Both the position numbers and the translations under genes were made by a program. A stretch of 9,832 nucleotides of DNA from Muribaculaceae bacterium (GTDB lineage: Bacteria > Bacteroidota > Bacteroidia > Bacteroidales > Muribaculaceae): positions 1 to 9,832 of the forward strand of contig JAIDPP010000162.1 of assembly GCA_029062725.1 (NCBI GenBank). The letters run 5' to 3'. The notes under the pieces were generated by a model. The model was not told the DNA's origin. It ran no database searches and saw only the letters and a program-made list of their open reading frames with translations. Below are positions 1 to 6,516 of the stretch, piece after piece (positions within the stretch are counted from its first letter, which is position 1; every line of letters starts with the position of its first letter).

Positions 1-42
1 CGGTGCTGGACTTACTTGAAGATTATATATTGCCGACGCGGG

Positions 43-1875
43 CTATACTTGCTGCATATCGACCAGTTTCTTATAGATTCCGTTGAGAGCGATCAGCTCC
101 TCGTGGGTGCCGAGTTCCGCGATGCGGCCCTCATGTAGGACACATATCTTGTCGGCGTTCATAATGGTTGACAGACGATGTGCCACCACGACAGTGGTGC
201 GGTTTTTCATCAGGGTGTCGAGAGCCTGCTGCACGAGGCGTTCGCTTTCGGTGTCGAGCGCGGAAGTGGCTTCGTCGAGAATAAGGATTGCGGGATTCCT
301 GAGCAAGGCCCGTGCTATGCTTATCCTCTGGCGCTGTCCTCCGGAGAGACGGCATCCGCGGTCACCCACAAGAGTGTCGTATCCGTTCTCGGTCTCCATT
401 ATGAAGTCGTGGGCGTTGGCGATCCTGGCGGCCTCGATCACCTCCTCCTTTGTGGCGTCCGGCTTTCCGAAGACAATGTTGTTATAGATCGTCTCATTGA
501 AGAGAATCGCTTCCTGATTCACGTTTCCCATTATCGACCGGAGGTCTTTTATCCGGAACTGCGTGATATCCCGGCCGTCAATCAGTATCTCTCCCTCGGG
601 GATGTCGTAGAAGCGCGGGATAAGGTCGAGCAATGTGGATTTTCCGGAACCCGACTGGCCGACTATCGCCACCGTCTCTCCGGGAGCGATTTCGAGATCG
701 ATGTCCTGAAGCACATCGCGGCTGCCGTCGTAAGAGAATGAAACGTTGTTGAAGGTGATCGCCGGCTTATGTGTCTTCGGCACGGGCAACGGCGTCACCG
801 GATCTTTGATGGGGTTTTCAGCGTTCAGTATCCGGTCGATGCGTTCGAGCGCGGCCATACCTTTCTCGATAGTGTAGCCGGTTTTGGCGAGTTCCTTAGC
901 CGGATTTATGATGTTGTAGAACATCAGCAGATAGAAAATGAACATCGATGCGTCGATGAAGGCGTGTCCGCTCAGGATCAGGGAGCCTCCGAACCAAAGG
1001 ATGGTTGCCACGGCCGCGATTCCGATAAACTCGCTCATCGGGTGAGCCAGCGAGAGACGTCGGCCCACGCTGTTGTTGACACGGTAGAATCGCCCGGTAA
1101 GCGCTTTGAAGCGTCGTTCCATCACTCCCTCGGCATTGAAGGCTTTCACCACCCTCAGCCCTCCGATTGTCTCCTCGATGTTGGATAGAATTGTTCCGCT
1201 GAGTTGTTGCGCCTCTCGGGAGCCGGCCTTAAGTTTCTTGCCGACCAATCCCAAAAGCGAGCCGAACACCGGAATGGCTATAAAGACGAAGATGGTCAGC
1301 TCCCAGCTGACGTAGATCATCACGGCCAGAGAGACGAGGATTATCATAGGGAACTTGATGACCGATGCCAGACTCGACATGACCGACACCTGCATCTCGC
1401 GGACATCGGTAGTGGCGCGTGAAATTATGTCTCCTTTCCGCTCGTTGGTAAAGAATCCGATCGGGAGGGAGAGGATCTTGTCGTAAAGGGTGTCGCGGAT
1501 ATCGCGCTCCACGCCGTTGGAGACAGGCGTCATGAACCATTCGGCGCCATATCCGAAAAGGACCTTAATAAGGGTGAGCCCGACAAAGATAACGCAGAGG
1601 AGGGCCAGGGCGCTTGAGGCGCCGTGGAGTTTCATGAAAGTGGTGATGTAATAATAGAAATTATTCACCACAGCATCGTTGAGATTGCCTGCCGAGACCT
1701 CCATATAGGTGTATTCCTTAGTGTCGATGCTGAACAGCACGTTGAGAATCGGCATGATGAAGGCGAAGGAGAAAACGGTGAAGAGGGTGTTGAGGATATT
1801 GAAAATCACACTCAGCACCACATTCCATTTATATTTGGAGGCAAAGCGCAGAACAAATCTAAAGAAATCTTTCAT
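43..1875 (-). CDS. MsbA-like ABC exporter, fused membrane and ATPase domains (half-transporter)
   Basis: This 610-residue protein is a type IV ABC exporter half-transporter that would work as a homodimer in the inner membrane, using ATP to flip or export a lipid or other hydrophobic substrate. Residues 1 to about 340 form the membrane domain, with several hydrophobic helices and a fairly long first periplasmic loop (about residues 50-82). Residues about 372-610 form the ATPase domain: Walker A GQSGSGKST at 406-414, Q-loop Gln454, signature LSGGQ at 510-514, Walker B ILILDE at 530-535, and switch His566 in VVAHRLS. All catalytic motifs look intact. The reading frame stays open upstream to a TTG at 1926, but a TAACTTTGC promoter element (1914-1922) overlaps that codon, so I chose the ATG at 1875 (MKDFFRF). 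It follows a lipid acyltransferase gene by 110 bp. MsbA, the lipid A-core flippase, is the best comparison, but Bacteroidota carry several similar paralogs, so the substrate is not certain. Confidence 0.93.
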   Translation of the reverse strand: MKDFFRFVLRFASKYKWNVVLSVIFNILNTLFTVFSFAFIMPILNVLFSIDTKEYTYMEVSAGNLNDAVVNNFYYYITTFMKLHGASSALALLCVIFVGLTLIKVLFGYGAEWFMTPVSNGVERDIRDTLYDKILSLPIGFFTNERKGDIISRATTDVREMQVSVMSSLASVIKFPMIILVSLAVMIYVSWELTIFVFIAIPVFGSLLGLVGKKLKAGSREAQQLSGTILSNIEETIGGLRVVKAFNAEGVMERRFKALTGRFYRVNNSVGRRLSLAHPMSEFIGIAAVATILWFGGSLILSGHAFIDASMFIFYLLMFYNIINPAKELAKTGYTIEKGMAALERIDRILNAENPIKDPVTPLPVPKTHKPAITFNNVSFSYDGSRDVLQDIDLEIAPGETVAIVGQSGSGKSTLLDLIPRFYDIPEGEILIDGRDITQFRIKDLRSIMGNVNQEAILFNETIYNNIVFGKPDATKEEVIEAARIANAHDFIMETENGYDTLVGDRGCRLSGGQRQRISIARALLRNPAILILDEATSALDTESERLVQQALDTLMKNRTTVVVAHRLSTIMNADKICVLHEGRIAELGTHEELIALNGIYKKLVDMQQV

Positions 1876-1913
1876 ATTCGTCAGGGATTCCCGGCGTTTG
1901 GAGGCATCCGGAT

Positions 1914-1922
1914 GCAAAGTTA
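1914..1922 (-). promoter_or_regulatory. Bacteroidota-type -7 promoter element before the MsbA-like gene
   Basis: On the minus strand this reads TAACTTTGC, an exact match to the TAnnTTTGC element used by the Bacteroidota primary sigma factor. It ends about 38 bases before the ATG at 1875, giving a short leader. I do not see a clear -33 TTG element at the expected spacing; the upstream DNA is an A/T run preceded by GC-rich sequence. It suggests the ABC exporter can be transcribed apart from the acyltransferase gene upstream. Confidence 0.6.
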
Positions 1923-1985
1923 GCAAAATTTTTTTAATCCGCGAGCGTGTGGGTCGGGGCCATCGGCCGTGACGGCGCAGGTGCG

Positions 1986-2921
1986 TCAGAGGTGCGACAG
2001 CTGTTCTGCCGCTTTGTTTCCGAAGTAGGCGTCAAACATTTCCCGGGTCCGTTTCCATCGGCGGTGGCTCCAGAGCCAGTATTGGGGTGCCTCCCGGATA
2101 TTCCTCTCGAGGAGCTGGAAATATATACGGGAGGGTTCGAATACGGGCATCTTCTTTATCTCCTCCGTTATAGGGATGATTTCCGCCCTGTAATATCCTC
2201 GGCGTGGGCGCGAGATATGGAGGTAGAATACCTCGGCGTCAAGAAACCGCGAGATTCGCTCCGGGCCGGTATAGGCGTTGGTCTCATGGTTGAGAAAATC
2301 CACGAAGAGATGCACGTTCAGGCTCGGCGCCTGGTCGGCGATATATCCGGTCACGGAGGGTATTCCCTCACGCTTCCATCCGATGAGGGAAGGGAGGATG
2401 TCGTTCATGGCTATGTTCTCGGCCTTGAAGCGTGTGCGCAGACGGGCGAAGAATTTATCCGATCCCCGGTTTTCAAGCGGATGGTAGATCTGTGCCGCTA
2501 CCCCGTGGCCGCTAAGGAATATCGGGAAAGAACTGATCCATTCCCAGTTACAGTAATGGCCCAGCATCAGAGAGCAGTTGCGGCCTCGCGCCATCGCCTC
2601 GTCGATTTTCTCCGTTCCGACGACTATCAGATGCTTCCTGATAAACTTTTCCGACATTGAATAGAGTTTTACGGTCTCTACGAAATAATCGGCCAGGAAC
2701 CGGTAGAACCCCTTCTCTATTTCGTGGAGTTCCGCTGCGCTCTTCTCCGGGAAAGATGATGCGAGGTTTTCGCGGACAACCTTCACCCTGTATCCGACCA
2801 CGCTTCGCGCCAGCCATGCCAGAGTGTCGGCGAATAGATAAAGGGCCTTGAGCGGAAGGAGGGAGAGGGGGGCGAATACGGCTGTCAGACCCCAGTATGT
2901 CAGTCTTTCGGATATTTTCAT
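1986..2921 (-). CDS. LpxL/HtrB-family lipid acyltransferase
   Basis: This 311-residue protein belongs to the lipid A biosynthesis acyltransferase family (LpxL/HtrB/LpxM), which adds a secondary acyl chain to lipid A, or in some relatives to another lipid, at the cytoplasmic face of the inner membrane. The diagnostic HX4E motif is present as HYCNWE, with His122 and Glu127 the likely catalytic pair, in a GHYCNWEW context. A hydrophobic N-terminal stretch (about 10-37) would anchor it. The conserved C-terminal part includes WLWSHRRWK (282-290). Length is normal for the family. I chose the ATG at 2921 because it overlaps the TGA stop of the permease upstream (TGATG), the arrangement expected for translational coupling; the longer frame to 2987 would lie inside that permease. 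Being coupled to an ABC-2 exporter and followed by an MsbA-like gene is suggestive of a lipid-related role. Whether it is the genome's only LpxL or a dedicated paralog cannot be told here. Confidence 0.9.
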   Translation of the reverse strand: MKISERLTYWGLTAVFAPLSLLPLKALYLFADTLAWLARSVVGYRVKVVRENLASSFPEKSAAELHEIEKGFYRFLADYFVETVKLYSMSEKFIRKHLIVVGTEKIDEAMARGRNCSLMLGHYCNWEWISSFPIFLSGHGVAAQIYHPLENRGSDKFFARLRTRFKAENIAMNDILPSLIGWKREGIPSVTGYIADQAPSLNVHLFVDFLNHETNAYTGPERISRFLDAEVFYLHISRPRRGYYRAEIIPITEEIKKMPVFEPSRIYFQLLERNIREAPQYWLWSHRRWKRTREMFDAYFGNKAAEQLSHL

Positions 2922-4141
2922 CAGATACTTGATTCCTTTTCGAGATCTCTTCTCCTTCTGCCGAAGATCTGCGGGCGCACGATCCATTTACGCACGCAGA
3001 ATCCCAGTGTCCACCATGCTCCGGCCAGGATCCACAGGTTGCGGTATTCCGTGGCAACATCGGCGAGCGACGAACCGTTGGAATTCATCTTTATGAATCC
3101 CTCCACGCCCCATGTCGAAGGGCAGACGGCTGAAAGTGCTTTCCACACCTCCGGCATAGCGTAGCGGGGCCAGATAAGGCCGGAAAGGAAAAGGAAGAGG
3201 ACAGAGGTGAATACCCAGGAGACGAAAACCTCTTCGCGCTCGGTCACCACGGCCTGATATGTGTAGCCCACCCCACAGGCGGCGAGGACCATAGGCATGA
3301 GGAAGATCACCTCCTCCAGGAAATTGCCGGCCATCGGAAAGCGGAACATCAGCGGCACATAATGGATAAGGAATATCATGGGGAGAGCGATGATCGTGAT
3401 GTAGCATAGGGCTTGCGCCACCATGGTGCTCAATACTGAAGGCGCGATATTGACCGGGTTGTAGCCCACCAGACGCGGGTTCTCCTTCTTTGCGCCTCCG
3501 GCCATACCGATAGCCAGCACCAGCACCTGATGGAGGATAAGGATAAGGACTCCGGGCATGATGAATGAATCGAAGCCGCTCCGTATATTACCTAAGGATA
3601 CGTCGCGTATCGGAAGTAGGTCGCCGGTCACGATAGTGGCGGCCAGAGGCAATTCCTCGTTGATATCCTTAGTCAGTAGTTCGGATCCCATCTCCTGCAT
3701 TACGTTGGTGGTTGCCATGAGGAAGCCACGGTATCTGATGAGAAGAGCCATGTCGCTGTAGAACACCGTTTTGCCCATCTCGCCGCGACCGACGGTCTTT
3801 GCGAATCCCTCGGGAATCTGAAGGATACCATAGACCTTATGCTCGTTCATGGCGCGGCGTGCTTCGGGGAGATCGGCGGCATATCCGAGCACGCGCACTT
3901 CATCGCAGGCGTCGAGCATACGGGTCAACTTGCGGCTCAGCGACGTGCGGTCGCTGTCGATTACCACTATCTCCACCTCCTTCACCAGCTCCGGGTTATA
4001 GATCAGCGAATATATGATCGGATAAGCCAGAGGGAGAAAGAAGAAGAAGAGAATGAGGCCCTGGTCGTGGAAGACGAGTTTGAACTCATGGCAATAGACC
4101 AGGAAGAAATTACGGAATCCTTGTTTTATCTTTCTAAGCAT
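2921..4141 (-). CDS. ABC-2 type transporter permease (second of a pair)
   Basis: This 406-residue inner-membrane protein is an ABC-2 family permease of the YbhS/YbhR/YhhJ type. It has one N-terminal helix (about 28-48), a large extracytoplasmic domain of about 145 residues, then five or so helices (about 193-213, 236-258, 276-296, 308-324, 367-384). The extracytoplasmic domain carries VIDSDRTSLSR, nearly the same as VDRDGTSLSR in the neighbouring permease, so the two are paralogs and probably form a heterodimer. The C-terminal half has the family-typical SG, P and MP pattern (SGLIWPRYAMP, then CPSTWGVEGF). It has no ATPase domain of its own. I took the ATG at 4141; an in-frame TTG at 4162 is an alternative. 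The frame is open right back to the stop codon of the upstream permease. The 3' end overlaps the acyltransferase start by one base. Confidence 0.9.
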   Translation of the reverse strand: MLRKIKQGFRNFFLVYCHEFKLVFHDQGLILFFFFLPLAYPIIYSLIYNPELVKEVEIVVIDSDRTSLSRKLTRMLDACDEVRVLGYAADLPEARRAMNEHKVYGILQIPEGFAKTVGRGEMGKTVFYSDMALLIRYRGFLMATTNVMQEMGSELLTKDINEELPLAATIVTGDLLPIRDVSLGNIRSGFDSFIMPGVLILILHQVLVLAIGMAGGAKKENPRLVGYNPVNIAPSVLSTMVAQALCYITIIALPMIFLIHYVPLMFRFPMAGNFLEEVIFLMPMVLAACGVGYTYQAVVTEREEVFVSWVFTSVLFLFLSGLIWPRYAMPEVWKALSAVCPSTWGVEGFIKMNSNGSSLADVATEYRNLWILAGAWWTLGFCVRKWIVRPQIFGRRRRDLEKESSI

Positions 4142-4191
4142 AAAGTCTCTGTCGAAGTGCAACCGACCGGCGGTTGAGGGTTTGAGATTTT

Positions 4192-4224
4192 CTGCGGCGC
4201 CTTTCCGAACGGGAGTCGCCGCAG
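4192..4224 (-). promoter_or_regulatory. Intercistronic hairpin between the two permease genes
   Basis: CTGCGGCG (4192-4199) pairs with CGCCGCAG (4217-4224), an 8-bp perfect GC-rich stem around a 17-base loop that has some self-complementarity. It lies in the 102-base gap between the permease genes. No T-run follows on the minus strand, so it does not look like an intrinsic terminator. A role in mRNA stability or in tuning expression of the downstream permease and acyltransferase is possible but not shown. Confidence 0.4.
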
Positions 4225-4243
4225 GGAATGAAAGTGGTGTCTG

Positions 4244-5413
4244 TTACGGAGCATAGACCGGATCCTTCATCTCCTTCTTTATTCTCCACAGCACTGTGAA
4301 GGGGAGGATCATGAACACGATATATGCGGCGAACCACACGCGGGAATAGTAAAGGTCGATACCGTTGAGGGCCTGATCCGCGTATATGAGGAAGTTATAG
4401 CGGATTGGGAGGATATAGCTGAAGATACCTATGGCGCCATACATGCTCTGCACCGGGAAAGAGAAGGCGGCCAGAGAGAAAGCGAGGATTCCCAGCAGGG
4501 AGCATATCGAAGCCGAGAGGCGCAGGTTGGGGAGAACACCGAACACGAAGATGGCGAACCCTTGACAGGCGAGCACGAACATCAACTCCGACATGAACAT
4601 TATCCACCATTTCCCTTGCATCGTATATCCGTTATATTTATATAGCCAGGAAAGCATGAAGCAAGCCACGATCCACCAGATGATTGTCTGCGGCAGAATC
4701 TTGGCGAAGATCGCCTTATATATAGAGCCGTCGGCCATCTGCAGCAGTCGCGTCGATGTGGCGTATTTTATCTCCTGACCCAGACTGAATACGGTCATCA
4801 GGAATATAAGCAGCTCCAGAAGACAAGGCACGAATGAATTGGAGAGATAGATACCGTAGTTGAGACAGGGGTTTCCTATCCCGCGCACCTGAATATTTAC
4901 CGGCTGGAGCATGGGGGCGAGCGCCTCAGCGTCGGCTCCTACGGAGTTGGCGATCTTCATGGCCATTCCCGCTTTGGTATATACTGCCGTGGTCTTGAAG
5001 GATTTGAAGAGCATCGAGCCTGGCACGAAATAGGTCATGTTGGTGTAGAAGGTTATCTCCGGTTCGCGCCCCGCGAGGAGGTCGGCCTGAAAATTCTCGG
5101 GGATAAGGAAGAAGCCGTAGATCTCACCTTTCTGAAGCGATTTTCGGGCTGCGGAATAGCTGTTAAGGGTCTGCGAGATATTGACGGCCTGCATCCCGGA
5201 GAGCGACTGAGTGATCTGTCGCGAGAGGGAGGTTCCGTCGCGGTCAACCATCGCCGCCGGGATACGGTGTGGGAGTCCGCTCTCCATCATCGAGGTGATG
5301 AAGAGGAACATGAATAGTGGTATGCCGAAGAATCCGAACCAGTAGATAGGGCGTCGGACAATCTGCACCAGGCTCCGCAGGCCTATTGCGAATATTCCTT
5401 TATCCAATTTCAT
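4244..5413 (-). CDS. ABC-2 type transporter permease (first of a pair)
   Basis: This 389-residue protein is an ABC-2 family inner-membrane permease, paralogous to the next gene. One N-terminal helix (about 23-42) is followed by an extracytoplasmic domain of about 145 residues and then a hydrophobic C-terminal half with helices near 190-212, 238-257, 268-292, 300-320, 325-343 and 356-376. The extracytoplasmic part has MVDRDGTSLSRQITQSL (55-71) and a GEIYGFFLIPENF segment (96-108), matching VIDSDRTSLSR and KVYGILQIPEGF in the partner. The ATG at 5413 overlaps the adaptor gene's TGA by 4 bases (ATGA), which fixes the start and implies translational coupling. The stop is TAA at 4244-4246, in the same frame as the downstream permease. 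In E. coli relatives such permeases work with a soluble or fused ATPase (YbhF, RbbA); none is seen here. Substrate unknown. Confidence 0.9.
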   Translation of the reverse strand: MKLDKGIFAIGLRSLVQIVRRPIYWFGFFGIPLFMFLFITSMMESGLPHRIPAAMVDRDGTSLSRQITQSLSGMQAVNISQTLNSYSAARKSLQKGEIYGFFLIPENFQADLLAGREPEITFYTNMTYFVPGSMLFKSFKTTAVYTKAGMAMKIANSVGADAEALAPMLQPVNIQVRGIGNPCLNYGIYLSNSFVPCLLELLIFLMTVFSLGQEIKYATSTRLLQMADGSIYKAIFAKILPQTIIWWIVACFMLSWLYKYNGYTMQGKWWIMFMSELMFVLACQGFAIFVFGVLPNLRLSASICSLLGILAFSLAAFSFPVQSMYGAIGIFSYILPIRYNFLIYADQALNGIDLYYSRVWFAAYIVFMILPFTVLWRIKKEMKDPVYAP

Positions 5414-6447
5414 TTCTTTACTCCTTCATAGAGAGCCGACATGCCGGGGCGGAAATTCTCCACCGGTTTCTCGGGGCGTGCCTTGATCTGGAAAGTGCGG
5501 GCGTCATAGTCGCCGGTGGCCTTGGTGGCCTGCCAGTTGGCGTAAGTTCCGAGATCCTTTATATAGAACACCTTCATATCGACAGTCTTGTCGAGAGCAG
5601 GGATACGGACCTTGAGCACCGAGCCGGTCTTGATATCCTTGAGCAAGGTCTCGCGGACATTGAATACCACCCAGTGGTCGTCCTTCTGGAGGGTCATCAT
5701 TGGCGCGCCGGTGGCAACGAGTTCGCTGACGTTGGGATATATCACGGTGATCTCGCCGTCGCAGGGAGCGAGGAGATACTGGTCTTCAAGAAGTGCGTTG
5801 ACCTCCTTCACGCCGCTTCGAGCGGCGTTCACCATCGAGCGGGCGGCCTCCTTATCCTCTCTTTGGGCTCCGGCCTTTGCTAACTCATATTGGCTTTTCG
5901 CGGCGGCCTCTCCGGCCACTGTGGCATCGTATGCCGCCTTCGCCTCATCGCGTTTCTGCGCGCTCACGACTCCCTTCTCGAAGAGGTTCTGCATGCGGTC
6001 GTAGGTCTTCTTGGCGATTCCTGTGGCGGCCTGTGCCTGAGTCCAGAGGTCGCGAGCTCCGTTTATGATCTGTGTGCGTGTTCCCGCATCTACCTTGCTT
6101 TCGCCGGCCTTCGCCACATTCTCCATAGCCTTGGCCTGCTCCATGCGGGCATCAACGAGGGTAGAGACGATTTTCACAAGGGTGTCGCCTTCATGGACGC
6201 GCTGTCCTTCCTCGACATAGATTTCCGCCACACGCCCCGGTAGTTTTCCGGAGATGCGGATTTCAGTGGCCTCTCCCTGTCCCTGCACAGTATCGGGAGC
6301 AGGTTTCATATATAGGAAGCCGATAATGGCGAGGGCGGCGAGCACAATCAGGATCACGACGATCGTCAGGATAAGGGCGCGGTCTTTGGCGGTCACTTTA
6401 TCCGGCTCGGAAACGTTATTTGGAAGATTGGAATTATTCTGCGACAT
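5410..6447 (-). CDS. HlyD/YbhG-like periplasmic adaptor (membrane fusion protein)
   Basis: This 345-residue protein is the periplasmic adaptor that would link the ABC-2 permeases to the outer-membrane channel. It has a short polar N-terminus, one membrane anchor (about 24-46), the first half of a biotinyl-lipoyl-like domain (about 60-94, with GRVAEIYVEEGQRVHEGD), an alpha-helical hairpin rich in Ala, Lys, Glu and Gln (about 95-220), the second lipoyl half (LLAPCDGEITVIYPNVSELV, about 225-244), and a beta-barrel and membrane-proximal part to the end. The segment LGTYANWQATKATGDYDART (299-318) is of the kind seen in adaptors of YbhG/YhiI type. There is no lipoprotein signal. The ATG at 6447 is the first in the frame and follows an AT-rich leader, the usual translation start context in Bacteroidota. 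Its stop overlaps the first permease start by 4 bases. Confidence 0.92.
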   Translation of the reverse strand: MSQNNSNLPNNVSEPDKVTAKDRALILTIVVILIVLAALAIIGFLYMKPAPDTVQGQGEATEIRISGKLPGRVAEIYVEEGQRVHEGDTLVKIVSTLVDARMEQAKAMENVAKAGESKVDAGTRTQIINGARDLWTQAQAATGIAKKTYDRMQNLFEKGVVSAQKRDEAKAAYDATVAGEAAAKSQYELAKAGAQREDKEAARSMVNAARSGVKEVNALLEDQYLLAPCDGEITVIYPNVSELVATGAPMMTLQKDDHWVVFNVRETLLKDIKTGSVLKVRIPALDKTVDMKVFYIKDLGTYANWQATKATGDYDARTFQIKARPEKPVENFRPGMSALYEGVKK

Positions 6448-6494
6448 AATGATATTATGATATATTTATATATTTTGGGCTTCTGGGATTAGGT

Positions 6495-6512
6495 TGTCGG
6501 TATTTCCCGACA
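6495..6512 (-). promoter_or_regulatory. Small intercistronic hairpin after the TolC-like gene
   Basis: TGTCGG (6495-6500) pairs with CCGACA (6507-6512), a 6-bp stem with a 6-base loop. It begins 4 bases after the TolC-like stop codon and is followed by an AT-rich stretch leading to the adaptor ATG at 6447. There is no T-run directly after it on the minus strand. It could protect the 3' end of the tolC-like message or attenuate read-through into the inner-membrane genes. Confidence 0.35.
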
Positions 6513-6516
6513 GGAA

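Noticed and set aside
178..741. Open frame of 187 codons on the plus strand opposite the ATPase domain of the MsbA-like gene.
   Set aside because: Antisense to the most conserved part of an ABC transporter; no recognisable protein features of its own.
1876..1926. N-terminal extension of the MsbA-like protein from the TTG at 1926.
   Set aside because: The codon overlaps an exact TAnnTTTGC promoter element, and the ATG at 1875 gives a normal family N-terminus.
1930..1985. Possible terminator between the acyltransferase and the MsbA-like gene, with short GCCG/CGGC and GGCC/GGCC pairings.
   Set aside because: Stems of about four pairs in GC-rich DNA, and no T-run after them on the minus strand.
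1947..2660. Open frame of 237 codons on the plus strand opposite the acyltransferase gene.
   Set aside because: It lies wholly or mostly over a well-recognised minus-strand gene, its product resembles no family I know, and GC-rich coding DNA often leaves the opposite strand open.
2922..2987. N-terminal extension of the acyltransferase to the ATG at 2987.
   Set aside because: It would run 66 bases inside the permease gene, is very basic and unlike the family, and the ATG at 2921 overlaps the permease stop in a coupling arrangement.
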